The notes beneath the pieces are model-generated. The model was not told where the DNA came from, ran no database searches, and worked only from the letters and a program-made list of their open reading frames with translations. From assembly GCF_001641265.1 (NCBI RefSeq), contig NW_020167525.1, positions 908,501-972,500 on the forward strand: a stretch of DNA of 64,000 bases, given 5' to 3'. This DNA is from Pseudogymnoascus destructans. Its lineage: Eukaryota; Ascomycota; Leotiomycetes; Thelebolales; Thelebolaceae. The position numbers and the translations under genes are program-made. This document shows, one piece after another, positions 20,271 to 31,946 of this stretch. Position 1 is the first letter of the stretch, and each line of letters starts with the position of its first letter.

Positions 20271-22433
20271 TTATGGGTTGCTCGTCTGGTTTCCAGAGGA
20301 AAGATATCGACCGTAGGGGACCTCCGCTTCACTCGACTTCTTCTCTTTAACTCCATTGGCTTCATCCACTGCCTTGACCCCATTTTCGGTTGTGCTATTT
20401 GGTTTTTCAGTCTGGCTCTGGAGCGATGAAGGCCGACTGCTTGGGCTCCCGTTAAGCTTGGCAATCTCAAACCCGTCAGCCCTTGGGCTCGAGAGAGGAG
20501 AAAACCTGTCCGACCTCGGGCTAGCAAGTGGGGACCCATTCTCCCACACACCATTGACTAAACTCCTGCTACCTCTTGCCGAACTCCTTGGTGGCAGAGG
20601 TGGTGTCGGCCTTGGTGGGATGGTGACGACATTTCCTCGCGCCTTGACAACGTTGATGTGGGTCGGGCGATGCGTTGCTGCTGCCGCCTCGAAAACCACG
20701 GGCTCGTCGTCGTCCAAACCGTCGTCTGAATAATTGTCGGCCTCGCTATCGCCGTGCTTCTCGGAATCTTCGTGGTTTTGGGGTTCCGTACGCTTCTCGG
20801 ACCTTTCGCGATATTGGGGCTCGGTACCCTTCTCAGACCTTTCTTGATGCTGCGGTTCCACATGCTTCGCGGACGTTTCGTGGTTTGGGGGTTCGGCATG
20901 CTTGTCGGCCCCATCGTGGTGTTGGGCTTCGGGCGATTCTTGCTCTGTTATAGTCGTGCCACTCCCATTGAACTCAGAAGCACGGCTTGAGCTCGTGAAG
21001 CCACTGTAGGGTCCGAGATCAATTTGCGTGTAGTCGACATCCGGCGGTTCTACAACTTTTTCCACAGGAGTATCAGCCGCTTCGATTGGAGTCTTTGCAT
21101 GCACGCTGGACGAGTCATCCGCGTCCGTTTGTGTACCCATTGAAATACTTCGGACAGTTCGTAAGCTGGTTCTTTTCGAGTTGCTCATATAGCTGGCTCG
21201 ACTGCCTGCCCCGGTTGTGTCCATACTCATCCGGTTTAGGTGTGGAAATATCGGACTCATGGGGCTCGGCTTGTATTCAAACTGTGAGCTACTCGGCCGG
21301 GAGTGGCTCCCTGCCTCTTTGATATCCAACCCGGCCTGCTCTAAAGCAAGGACGCCGAATGGATCGGGGTCATCTAGTTCGGGGATTCCGAAAACAGTTG
21401 TTGACTCGACATCGACATCTCCTGGGGCGGGTTGATCCTCCAATTCTTCCATCAGTTCCTGGTCGTAGTCCGATCGGCCCTCTGCCAGCTTCAGTGTCTC
21501 CAGGAGCATTTTTGTTTCCCTCGGTACGAATCTGACCTTTCCAGCCAAGATATTCGCTGCGGATATCCTCTCGCCATAGAACCTCTCATTTTCGTCAGTT
21601 CTTTCGATAATTACTGTGCCGTCTAACTGAACTCCAGCATAGAATCCTCTCGACTTCAGGTATGTGAACACTGGCCTGTTTATCTGCTTCCATTTCCCAT
21701 CACTCTCAATCACCCCACCAACCCCAACTGGCCCTGCAACGGCACTGATTTCGCCACCAACCGTTGCTCGAATCTTCGTAAACGACTCCAAGGTCTTCCT
21801 GCTGTTGATTACCACAACGCAGTCGTATATGTCGATGCCCACTAAAAATCCTATCCCGGCGGTGTGTAGCATAATCGCTGAAGGAGGTGACCACGACCCG
21901 TCTTCCAACCGCGCGACCAAGACCCCAGATCCGCCCGCACCCGAAATCCAAAGACCTGAGCGCATTGTTGTGAAAATGGCCATCCCAACTGCATTCTTGA
22001 CCACATTTGGCGGGATCTTCATAAGTACTCGTTGCTTCGCACTCTTGTTGGGACCGACTTCGCTCGGCGGCAGTTTCTCTTCTTTGTAGAAGCCATCCTC
22101 TGTGACCCAATGTTAGCAAACTATAAGACCATAAAACCATTTCACCCCTCCCCTTCAATGCGCACAACACAGGTACCGGTCCACGTCGGGAAGTATTTGT
22201 GGCCCGAGGTAAGCATGGGACTACTTACTACAGAAGCTCCTCAATATCCTCGCAGCCTTGTCACTCTCTTTGTCCAATTCGGTCGGCCAAAACGCCTCAC
22301 TGCCGATTTTGTTCGTGAGCTTGTTTACCGGGGCACCGAGCTTGTCAGCCCAGCCCCAGACTTTATCGAAGCCGTGCTTGCCGCCCTTCTTTGTCCTGTC
22401 CCAGGACGGCAGCATGGAAGTAACTCTCTGCAT
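20271..22433 (-). CDS. SYLF (Ysc84/DUF500) domain protein
   Basis: Two exons on the minus strand, 22433-22229 and 22099-20271 (129-base intron), 677 residues. The SYLF lipid-binding domain fills about residues 50-260 (ILRSFC joined to KDGFYKEEK, then IPPNVVKNAVGMAIF, SGAGGSGVLVARL, GFLVGIDIYDCVVVIN). The rest is disordered. It includes about five imperfect 12-residue repeats rich in His, Glu and Lys (for example HAEPPNHETSAK) and a proline-rich PPRPTPPLPPR stretch near residue 590. Yeast Ysc84/Lsb3 end in an SH3 domain, but none is visible here. The family acts at actin patches and endocytosis. The start could also be the Met six codons further in. Confidence 0.85.
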
Positions 22434-23260
22434 CGCTGCCAATGGGCGCACCTACGACGTGCCCAGGAATGGCCAGACTCTTCCCCCAAGGAAGTGAGCA
22501 GCAGAAAACCCTCGCAAAAGAGGCTGAGACATCAAAGTTTACTCGGTCTTCTGATGCGCGGGAGTTGTGCACAGCAGTACAACTGATGATGTAGCATGAG
22601 CCGGATTTCAGAAGCTCTCTTGCGACGCCCGGGCCCAGGCGACAGAAATGAAATGTGAAACGGTAGAGCAATCTCGAGAGAAGTAGTGGAGTCACTGTCG
22701 GCAAGAGTTTGCATGGCAGCCACCAGATATTGTTCATGCGAGGCACAGTTTACTCGTACACACGTACAGCTCCTGGGTGCTGCGTCCGTGCCGTCTCATG
22801 CCAAAATTGGATTGGGTACAGTCGACGTCATGCCGGCCACCGCGGGGTTATTCGATTACTCTGATCATCATGGGTGCGTGGGCGTACTCTCATATTATCA
22901 ATCAGCTCCCCGAAATTTCATTTCATTTTTGATATCTGTCGAGATATATCCGTACAAAATAGTAGCAACGAGGTTGAGAAATGCGCCGGTTGCAATTGCA
23001 ACTTAAGGGTCTCTTGAATTTGTCTTGCACCGGGCATCCCGGCCCGGTACTGTTTTCGTCATTTATATCATGACATATTCAGGCACCTCGGTTTCATGAG
23101 GTGAAACATTGTTTCAATACTTTTGCTGTGGTTTGCTGTAGTAACAGCGTTGCCGGGCTATGGGAGCGCCATCGATTGTTCTAGCCAGGGCAATGATCAC
23201 AACGATAATAATCCCGACTGTCGTTTTGTGCTTTTGCGCCGCATCATTCATTATCCATCA
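22434..23260. other. Intergenic
   Basis: About 830 bases between the SYLF gene start and the BRE2 3' end. Short frames exist but none has a recognisable product. Confidence 0.5.
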
Positions 23261-25041
23261 TTACTCCTCATCCTGAACCAACTCCTTGATCTCGCCATGC
23301 GGAATGATGTTTTCCCCTAGCTCTCCATTACCATTCGTGGCCGTAGGATGAGCCATTGCTGTGTTGCGGGCCTGGTTCAGCACGACGAATCCATCCTGCA
23401 TCCAAAAATCAACCTCATCGATAATGTCATAAACGATATCCTCGGCGATCTGGTCATCAAATCTATCCGAGACGGGCTTCGCTTTCTTGCCCTTCGATGC
23501 TGCTTGCGGGTCGCTTCCGACCATGTCGACCTCGTCATCATCCGCATCGGATCCAGGCGGAGGGAACCAGAAGTCGGGGCCAAGGTTGATTTCCGCAGCG
23601 CCGCCACGGAAAACACTGACTGCCGGATAGTATCCCAGCATTCCATCATCCAGACCCTCTCGGGCACCCACTTGGGCCTGCGGCAACGACGCTGGCGGTA
23701 GAAATGCGAAGAGATCCTTGAAGGCCTCGCCCATGTAAACTCCGTTTTTATAAATCTTGATGCTGGAATTTGGCAGAGTGCGCATAGCAGGCACCGGATG
23801 CGTTGCGCTTGGTTTCTGGTTTGAGCCACCGCTACCAGTTCCTGTCGGAGCAGGATTCATCAAGTCTTCGAGCTCTTTCACCGGAAGGTAATCAATCTGC
23901 TCGAAGTAGAGGTGGGACTTGAATCGTATGGGAACCCGGTCCCGTATGATATCGGAAACTGTGTGCCCCAGCTCATCGTCTTCCAGATCCACGGCTGGGT
24001 TATATCGTCCTTCAACAACCTTGCTGTGTAGAGATAGCGATGGAAGGTTAATCTCCAGTCCTACCACATCCCCGACCTCTATATTTTCACCTGGTGGAAA
24101 GAACGCCGTTGGTCGCGACAGGTGGACCTTTTGGCCAGTGACATCCCTAATTCCGTAACTGTAGGCATCGAAGCCGCACATCGATTCCAGTGTAGCCTCT
24201 CTCCTCGCCCAGCCCACTCGTACATGCCCCTCGCTTGTTTCCCCTTGTTTTGGTATTCCGCTTGTGATTTTGCATTCCCAGTAATAGCGTCCTTCTCTCA
24301 CGCATACATTTGCTTTGGCCATGCGGAAACCTTTATCAGTCGAAACATGGCGACCTGCCGGGTCCACGAACATATGGCCCGCCTGATCTTCGAAATTAAG
24401 GCGTGGAGTGAACGGCGCAGTTTCGGACTGGCGGTAGAATAGGGACGAGGGGAATTCGGGGTCGGCGATACAGTGAGTATAACGATAGTTCTTTTTATTG
24501 GAGGCGCTGAGGGAGATAGACACATTAGCAGGTAACCTCCAAGTATCGGGGCGCGAAAGTCTTACTAGTCCGAAGCTTCATAGAATTGTATCGGTGCGCC
24601 ATCGGGGCCTTTAATCGTATGGCTCGGGGTAAATACTGGCCCTTGTGGAGGTTCAAAATCCGCGAGCCTTGGTGGAGCTAGCTTGTAGCGCAAAGGTGCG
24701 AGGACGTCGGACGTCTTCCTCTGCTTGGCTGGGCTGGCCGGGTCTGGGCTGTCTCTTGCTTCTGTAGCAACAGGGCCTTTTGCTTCGCGCTTTTTGAATG
24801 ATTCCTTCTTGGCGCGAGCTGCGCGCTCCTTAGCCGCTGGCGCCTCGTCTTTTGGCACTTTGTTGAAATCCGGGTTTAGTGGTGAGGATACGGACGGCAC
24901 ATGGTCATCCTCCAACACGCGCTTTTGAGGCATCGAGGAGGGGTGGGAGGTTTCCTCGGAAACTGGCGTGTCTTGGGGTGCATCTCCCATTGGCGCATCT
25001 GTGGATGAAGGTATTGTGTCCATTATGTCCATTGTGTCCAT
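23261..25041 (-). CDS. BRE2: Bre2/Ash2-like SPRY subunit of COMPASS
   Basis: Two exons on the minus strand, 25041-24566 and 24506-23261 (59-base intron), 573 residues. The splice joins QFYEASD to YASNKKNYRY in frame. The N-terminal 100 residues are disordered and Lys/Ala-rich. An Ash2-type SPRY domain runs from about residue 150 (RYTHCIADPEFPSSLFYRQSE) through GRYYWECKITSG, VRVGWARREA, GYxxYSYGIRD-like and GDVVGLEINL, with a C-terminal continuation near residues 430-573. In the family it supports Set1 H3K4 methylation in the nucleus. The start is one of three closely spaced ATGs (25041, 25032, 25023). The 5' leader holds a 77-base copy of this gene's own first exon. Confidence 0.92.
24747..24823. 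repeat. 77-bp direct repeat, exon copy
   Basis: This stretch of BRE2 exon 1 is repeated, with no visible mismatch, at 25069-25145, 322 bases away and 28 bases upstream of the BRE2 start codon. Confidence 0.9.
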
Positions 25042-25068
25042 TCGCCAGCTGCATTTGTGTTTCCTACT

Positions 25069-25145
25069 GGCTGTCTCTTGCTTCTGTAGCAACAGGGCCT
25101 TTTGCTTCGCGCTTTTTGAATGATTCCTTCTTGGCGCGAGCTGCG
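25069..25145. repeat. 77-bp direct repeat, 5' leader copy
   Basis: An identical copy of BRE2 exon 1 bases 24747-24823, placed in the presumed BRE2 5' UTR/promoter. Confidence 0.9.
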
Positions 25146-25578
25146 AATTGTTTGAGTTGATCTGCCAGGTCCAAAATGTTTAAACTCGCGATAACACTGG
25201 CAGTATGACAAGGGGGTACCTTGCTAGCGCGATATATTTGGCCGCCACCGGGATTACTATGACCCGGAGTTGGATATCATTTCTCACTTCCGTCGACAGC
25301 ACAACCCATAAACCACCCTCTGATCAACCAGTAGACTATCCGGGATGATGGGAATTGTGCTTGACTTGGGTCCTCTGAGCAGATTGAGACTATGCTTGTT
25401 ATTCCCCGTTTTTGGCTTTGTGGTGAATTATATTGGAACTTTTATCATTAACTATATTATTTTCATGATAAATATTTGAATGCCCAAGAATTTATGTGTT
25501 AAAATATATACGAGCAACAGATGATACAACCATAATATCCCAACTATATTCCTAGGCTATCCCAAGAATATAATCATA
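25146..25578. other. Intergenic
   Basis: BRE2 upstream sequence and the 3' flank of the WD40 gene. It is AT-rich at 25430-25560 and no gene is seen. Confidence 0.5.
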
Positions 25579-28500
25579 TCAAGCATCAAATACCTCCATC
25601 CCATTGCCATAGACCAAGCAATGCACATGGCTGCAATGCCCAACAAAAATGGCCACCCCAGCAGCATCCGGAACATTGGTTGTAGTCGTCATATCACCAA
25701 CTCCTGCCTCCTGCCATACCAACTCGCCAAGCTTGAATGCTCCCTGTTCTTGTTCCGCTACTGCCTTAAATTCCCAACTTTTCACCTTTTGGTCTCCACC
25801 CACTGTGCAGAAGCGAAAGATTCCTGTCTGAGTTGGAGAATCGTGTGAGTGAGCAACAAAGCCCAGCCCACTGACAGCAGCAGCGTGGGCTGATGGAACT
25901 GTTAGCCGCAATGAAAATTCATCGCCATTGAGATACGCCAGCGACACGGCATTGTCGTCGCCTCCAGTAGCAATGATGAAACCATCGGGTCCTATTGTGA
26001 GAGTATCAAATGACAAAATGGCCGACTGGTGAACTTTAATTCTCTTCGTCACGGAAAATGTCGCAACTTCTCCTTCATCGTCATCGTTGTCCTCACCATC
26101 CTCGCCCAATGTCCATAATGCAAGATGACCATCCGTCGAGGCCGTTAGAATGTGCGACCCGCTATCCGCCGATACCATCAGTTTTATCTGTGTTATACAC
26201 GAAGAAGTGTATCTTCCCTCTCCGAACTTTTCGAAACCTTCGGCTTTTGTATACCAATATCCCCTAATGGTGGAGTCAGAAAGCGCAATCACAATCAAGT
26301 ACATCGACTCGGTCTTTGCAAGATTAACCTCGACGGGGTTACTCATAGCGTTAATATCGAAGCCCATAATCCGCAGGTCTCGATCCTCGCTCAGATCATC
26401 TAGAGTAGCCTCACAGACTGCCCCGAGCCCTCCCCCTAGTACGCGCGTAACCGCCCAGACATTGAACTCCTCACACCCGCCGCCACTGAACAAGTAGTGG
26501 ATCTTGTCTGACGAAGCCGCCCACTGGAGGTGCTGAACCCCAGCACTGTGTTTTCGCAGGGTAACATGGCATTGGAGCCTTTCTCCGAGGACCTTGTCAT
26601 GATCGTCATCGTAGTCCCATATTCTTATATTTGTATCCTCTGCTGCCGTAGCAATAAAAAGTTGATCTGGGGATATGGCACAGGTTTTGATCTCTCGTCC
26701 ATGGCCGCCTGACTTCAAGACGTTGTGCGACGGATGGTATTGCTCATGTATGTGTAGTTTTGACGCTTTGGTATACGCAAAGTAGGTACCGCCGTATTGA
26801 GGTAGAAGGGAGTAAACATAGCTTCTATGAGCCCCACCGCAGTCAACCCTGCATATTTCTCTTTGCTCCGTTTCATTCCAGACAATAAACGTTTTGCCCC
26901 AAAAGCCATGGACAATCAGTGATATGCCACAGAATGAAGCCCCTTCTATCATTGGCCCAAATGGAAGCGGTGTCTGGTGAATAAGTACCAACAGGGTCAA
27001 GGCTTCATCATCATTGAGCGGGTTGACCAATGCAAGTAAAATAGCATAAGTTCCATCACGGGCTGTAACGATAAAGCGACCCGGGGTTTCGAAGGATTCT
27101 GGAACCCTTATAACAGAGGTTATTGCATCATGGCACTTGAAACTCTCGTCAAGAGCAACAATCAGCTCATTTGCTCCGGCGTCCAAATTATAAACTGCGA
27201 TTTTCCCATTTCTCGATCCGAGTATGATCAAGTCACAGACCTCGCCTGCACTTGTCACTACAAATGCAGGCGGTAAATGGATGGTTTGAACATCCAATTT
27301 CCCCAACGAAGCGGGCCGGAGTGTAATAACACTAGCCTCCGAGCTCCCAAGGAGGGTTGCGAGGACTAGTAGGGTATCACTACTCGGCCTTGAAATATAA
27401 AACAGTCCCGCTACCTTGTGTTTTAAATCCGCTATTTGTTGTATGCCCCGTGATGGAGAATGCATATAAACTTTGCCATTCGCACCGGCCAATATGGCAA
27501 TCCCGTGTTCTGGTATACCAGTGACAACTGAGTAAGATTTAAGGTCTGATTCAGAGCCGACGGGGAGTGACAGTTCGAGCCAAGGCTTAGTGGGAGCGGC
27601 TGACTGGACGACCACCCTTCCGGAATTCGTCGTGAAGAGAACTTGATTTGGACCGACAAGTGCGTATTTGTTAAAAGAGTCTTTTGGGGCCGCAGGCTTC
27701 TTCTTCTTCTTCTTCTTCTTCTTCTTGCTCTTTTCTGCATCCTCTGGGCTTCCATCTTTAGATTCCGTGATGACTGGAGCTTGTTCCACGACAGGCTCCT
27801 CAACTACTGGAGCTGGAGGTAGCGGTTCAACGAGATCATCCAGTGATTTGATCCAAGATATTGGGTGCCTATGGTGTTCCGGTAACTCATCCGCGATTGA
27901 ACCATGAGCCATCTTTTCACTTTCTTGGTCTGCCTGCTGCCCACCAAGAAAAATATCGAACACCGAGACGGCTCCATCTGCACCGCCCGTGGCCAATCTG
28001 CTTTGTAGCTGCCCGGTAGCAAGTAAAGAAGATGACCATATATGTTTTCCAGTATGGTGTGAGAATTCCTGGATATGTGTAAGGGAGGCTTTGGGCTTTA
28101 AAGTTAACTTTTCTAGTCCAAGACCATCCTGAGTAGCATTGTCGCTAGGCGCCTTTGACCATCCATCTAGAGCCCACTGTTGCACTGTCGAGTCTTCACC
28201 GAAGGAGAGAACATTGACTGGGGTCGCCTTTTCTGACTCCGGTTCCTTGGGAGTGATAAATTTGACTTGCCAAATGCGAGAGGCATGCATCCCCATTGCA
28301 CTAGCTATGCGTAGCTTTTCAGAAAGTATACCCTGTGAGTCGGGAACAACTCCGCCAAAACCAGTATCTTTTAACAGACGTTTTGTTAGCGGAGGATCTG
28401 TTGGGTTGCTATTTAACGGCGAGAGATCCCATAATCTGATGGTTCGATCATCGCTGCAGCTGGCCAAAAGTCTGGTAAGTTGACCGTCTGGCCCTCTTAT

Positions 28501-29232
28501 CTCGGGGGAGATCTGGACCCCGAATACTGATCCTTCATGGCCGGTGAAAGTGAAAAGTATCTCGCTACTTTCTGTAGAGTCTGAAATACTCATTTTCAAG
28601 GCAATAATTTCAATTTCTCCAAATACTGTGCCGGCTGCAACCATAATGGAAGACTCTGAAGTCCAGACAACATTGGCAGAGTATAGAATTGAGCGGGAAG
28701 GCGACGACAGGCGCCGCACAGACAGTTGCTTTGAGCCATCGAGTGGTAAAACATGTAGGGCAACGCTGTGGGCTGTAATGAACATGCAACCCCCTGAAGC
28801 ATCAGAGAGAGAAATAGCACAGGCCAGTAGCCAGTCAGGGGCGACCTTCTCATTGGAAACGAGCGAGCTCATGTCAGCCGACATGATGTTTTTCAAGTCA
28901 ACATCGTCAAGCAAGGTAAAGGAACGGCCTCCCCAGATTGCTATTAGACCATCGCCAGATCCTTGGTCCCCCTGCACGGCGATCCCGTGGACAGTTTGGG
29001 AGTTGAAGACTCTGCATTGTGCGATGAGCCTTGAGGATTTAACTTCATAAATCTTGAGAAAGGCACCCTCTCCAACCAGAAGCAACTCATTTTGCTCTAT
29101 ACTCTCCGCTTGGCAGTAATATGCGAGGGCTGTGATGGGATCCAGCGAATACACATGCTGTGGAGATGTTAGCACACGACGTCCTAAATTCCATACAAGC
29201 CACTGGGCACTCCCACATACCTGGATAGCCAT
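25579..29232 (-). CDS. WD40 protein of the WDR6/Rtt10 (Trm734) family
   Basis: The minus strand reads open for 1217 codons, but 29220-29158 looks like a 63-base in-frame intron (GTATGT donor, GCTAAC branch, CACAG acceptor). Splicing gives 1196 residues starting MAIQHVYSLDPITALAYY. The N-terminus (LLLVGEGAFLKIYE, CRVFNSQTVHGI) is typical of WDR6. WD repeats follow, for example GHEGSVFGVQISP with DDRTIRLWDLS, GHGREIKTCAISP with EDTNIRIWDYD, and C-terminal ones. A run of about 11 lysines sits near residue 510. In yeast the protein partners Trm7 to 2'-O-methylate position 34 of tRNAs. Confidence 0.88.
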   Translation of the reverse strand: MAIQVCGSAQWLVWNLGRRVLTSPQHVYSLDPITALAYYCQAESIEQNELLLVGEGAFLKIYEVKSSRLIAQCRVFNSQTVHGIAVQGDQGSGDGLIAIWGGRSFTLLDDVDLKNIMSADMSSLVSNEKVAPDWLLACAISLSDASGGCMFITAHSVALHVLPLDGSKQLSVRRLSSPSRSILYSANVVWTSESSIMVAAGTVFGEIEIIALKMSISDSTESSEILFTFTGHEGSVFGVQISPEIRGPDGQLTRLLASCSDDRTIRLWDLSPLNSNPTDPPLTKRLLKDTGFGGVVPDSQGILSEKLRIASAMGMHASRIWQVKFITPKEPESEKATPVNVLSFGEDSTVQQWALDGWSKAPSDNATQDGLGLEKLTLKPKASLTHIQEFSHHTGKHIWSSSLLATGQLQSRLATGGADGAVSVFDIFLGGQQADQESEKMAHGSIADELPEHHRHPISWIKSLDDLVEPLPPAPVVEEPVVEQAPVITESKDGSPEDAEKSKKKKKKKKKKPAAPKDSFNKYALVGPNQVLFTTNSGRVVVQSAAPTKPWLELSLPVGSESDLKSYSVVTGIPEHGIAILAGANGKVYMHSPSRGIQQIADLKHKVAGLFYISRPSSDTLLVLATLLGSSEASVITLRPASLGKLDVQTIHLPPAFVVTSAGEVCDLIILGSRNGKIAVYNLDAGANELIVALDESFKCHDAITSVIRVPESFETPGRFIVTARDGTYAILLALVNPLNDDEALTLLVLIHQTPLPFGPMIEGASFCGISLIVHGFWGKTFIVWNETEQREICRVDCGGAHRSYVYSLLPQYGGTYFAYTKASKLHIHEQYHPSHNVLKSGGHGREIKTCAISPDQLFIATAAEDTNIRIWDYDDDHDKVLGERLQCHVTLRKHSAGVQHLQWAASSDKIHYLFSGGGCEEFNVWAVTRVLGGGLGAVCEATLDDLSEDRDLRIMGFDINAMSNPVEVNLAKTESMYLIVIALSDSTIRGYWYTKAEGFEKFGEGRYTSSCITQIKLMVSADSGSHILTASTDGHLALWTLGEDGEDNDDDEGEVATFSVTKRIKVHQSAILSFDTLTIGPDGFIIATGGDDNAVSLAYLNGDEFSLRLTVPSAHAAAVSGLGFVAHSHDSPTQTGIFRFCTVGGDQKVKSWEFKAVAEQEQGAFKLGELVWQEAGVGDMTTTTNVPDAAGVAIFVGHCSHVHCLVYGNGMEVFDA

Positions 29233-30710
29233 TTCTCACGAGAAGCAAGCAATTTCTTGTGTTATCATATTGCTATGATAATATTTGTATATCGTCGTGA
29301 CCGCGAGCGTGGTACGTGGATACTCACCTTTCGATAAACTTTGGGACGAGAAAGAAACAGCCATGGCACGATCTAATCCGATCTAATCCAATCTAATCTA
29401 ATCTACAGCGGCGGCAGCAATCCCGTGACCCAACGCCGAACCTAGCGATTCTAGTTATGACGTCAGAAGAGGAGAAGGGGGGCAGTTAACGAAGTTCTTT
29501 TTCATGGTGTATATTTCCCGGTAGTTCTAGGACCTAATCTACTTTCAAAGGGTCTATGGTCTATGGTCTATGGAAGGATTAAATCATAACTATGGTCATG
29601 GTCGGTCTATGGAAGGATTAAATCATAACTATGGTCATGGTCGGTCTATGGAAGGATTAAATCATAACTATGGTCATGGTCGGTCTATGGAAGGATTAAA
29701 TCATAACTATGGTCATGGTCGGTCTATGGAAGGATTAAATCATAACTATGGTCATGGTCGGTCTATGGAAGGATTAAATCATAACTATGGTCATGGTCGG
29801 TCTATGGAAGGATTAAATCATAACTATGGTCATGGTCGGTCTATGGAAGGATTAAATCATAGCTGATTTTGACGCAATGGATCTTTGCTCGTGCCCGAGA
29901 TCCTGTTGTTGTCTTTAAAAAGTATGACATCGGATGCGACACTCTGAGACTAGTAGTGTGCCCACTCCGAGACTTTTATAACGTGCTACTGGAGTAGTGT
30001 GCCCACCCTGTCGGCGCTTGATGCCTTGATAAACCCAAGCCGGTCGATCGTCTGAAACGACCTGGGATGGTTTTTTGGATGCTGTGAATTATCATTTGCA
30101 TCCCTTGATTAACAAAATAACCATAGCCTAAATAGCCTAAATAGCAAATAGCCTAAATAGCCAAAATCAATATAGAAAATCAACAAAATCAACAAAATCA
30201 ATATATAATATATCACCAAAATCAACAAATCAACAAATCAACCGGCTACGTCGAGGCTTTGGTTGTCGTGCGTAGCCCCCCCCCAAGATTCTATCCAATC
30301 ACAACCTCCCATCTGCCCAAAAGTGGAACCTTTCAAACCTTAAACACACAACTATGACGCAGTCGTCCCCCCCGTCTCCCCCGTCTCCCCCGTCCCCCCC
30401 TCACCCTTCTGCTTTCTGTCTTTCGCCTTCTTCTTGACGCTTTAGCCTGAAAGTCAACTAAAGTCACTCCACCCTTGATCAAATCCTCAGCCCAGACTCT
30501 CTTCTCTCCTCCTCCTTCTCCGTCTCCGTCTCCTTCTCCTTCTCCTCCTTCTTTCTCCTCTCCTTCTCCTTCTCCTCCTTCCCCCTCCTTCTCCTCCTTC
30601 TCCTTCTTTTTGAGATCTTGCTACCTTCTACTATCAATCCAACGACTGATACATAATCCGTCCATAATAAGCACATCCTCGCTGTCAACAAACTTGTCAA
30701 TCAACAGACA
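29233..30710. other. Long intergenic region with minisatellite and PIL1 promoter
   Basis: The longest low-complexity spacer of the core. It contains the 39-bp minisatellite, AT-rich AAATCAACA-type simple repeats (30120-30245), a poly-C/GTCTCCCC tract (30367-30400) and a long CTT/CTC pyrimidine tract (30490-30612) just upstream of the eisosome gene, typical of strong fungal promoters. Confidence 0.7.
29570..29866 (+). repeat. 39-bp minisatellite
   Basis: Seven full identical 39-base units starting at 29570 plus a partial eighth ending at about 29866. Because 39 is a multiple of 3, one frame stays open and would encode MEGLNHNYGHGRS repeated. No promoter, intron or homologous product supports its being coding, so I treat it as a repeat. 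Confidence 0.93.
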
Positions 30711-31946
30711 ATGCATCGTACATATTCCCTGCGGCAGTCTCGCGCTCCGACGGCGTCGCAGCTCCAGAACCCACCGCCTCCACCATCGACAACCAAGTCG
30801 GGGCGCATTTTTGGCCGGGGCGGCATTGGCCATGGATTGAGGAAGCATGCGTATGTTTGAACCCTTTGCGCAACCCTGGATACATAACTAATTCCTAATT
30901 CGCCTTGGCAGTGCTGGCTTCGGTAGCACCGAGCTGAGCAAGAAGCTCGCCCAGCTCGTGAAGATGGAGAAGAACGTTATGAGGAGCATGGAGCTCGTCG
31001 GCAGAGAGCGCATGGAAGTTGCTGTAAGCTTGCGACACCAGATCCGCTTGCTGTCGCCTTTACTGACATCACATAGCAACAATTGTCGATCTGGGGTGAG
31101 GGGTGCGACGATGACGTATCCGATGTGACCGACAAGCTTGGTGTGCTGCTCTACGAAATGGGTGAGCTCGAGGACTCCTACGTTGACCAGTACGATCAAT
31201 ACCGCGTCACCATCAAGAGCATCCGCAACATTGAGTCGTCGGTGCAGCCAAGCAGAGACCGTAGGTTTCTTCGTTCCTCAATGCGCCTACCATGATACTA
31301 ATTCAATGCAGGCAAGCAGAAGATCATAGACCAAATCGCGCAACTAAAATACAAGGAGCCCAACTCCCCCCGAATTGTTATCCTCGAGCAGGAGCTTGTC
31401 CGCGCCGAAGCCGAGTCGCTCGTCGCCGAGGCCCAGCTCTCGAACATCACCCGCGAGAAGATCAAGGCAGCATTCAACTACCAATTCAATGCCCTCCGCG
31501 AGCACAGCGAGAAGCTAGCCACCATCGCTGGTTACGGAAAGCACTTATTGGAGCTGATTGACGACACCCCAGTCACCCCTGGCGAGACCAGAGCTGCATA
31601 CGATGGTTACGAGGCCAGCAAGGCCATCATCCAAGACTGTGAGGATGCCCTCACCAACTGGGTCGACTCCAAGGCTGCTGTCAACGCAAAGCTATCCAGC
31701 CGCGCACGCACCCTGTCCCAGCGCCGCCGAAACAACATCGCCCGTAACGCAGAGGGCCAGGACCTTTCTGGCCAAGACAGCTCATACAAGGACCGCGAGC
31801 CTGGCATGTGGGTCCCAGCTAGCGCGCACCAGGGCGTCGATGATTATGATGATGAGGAGGACGAGGACAGGCACTCTGTGCAGGAGAGTGAGATTCTCAA
31901 CGGCGAGAGCAGAGGTCGTCTGCACGAGGCCTCGGTTGAAGCCTAA
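30711..31946 (+). CDS. PIL1: Eisosome core BAR-domain protein (Pil1/Lsp1)
   Basis: Four exons: 30711-30850, 30912-31023, 31077-31260 and 31312-31946, giving 356 residues in frame. The N-terminus (MHRTYSLRQSRAPTASQ) and the segment RGGIGHGLRKHAAGFGSTEL match the family's lipid-binding amphipathic region. The BAR domain covers about residues 48-275 (ELSKKLAQLVKMEKNVMRS, YDQYRVTIKSIRNIESSVQP, REKIKAAFNYQFNALREHSEKL). The tail is acidic (DDYDDEEDEDRHS). It forms the plasma-membrane furrow scaffold. Whether it corresponds to Pil1 or Lsp1 cannot be decided here. Upstream pyrimidine tracts suggest high expression. Confidence 0.95.

Noticed and set aside
29570..29866. 98-codon repeat protein
   Set aside because: The open frame is a by-product of a 39-base repeat unit. 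No transcript or homology evidence can be seen.
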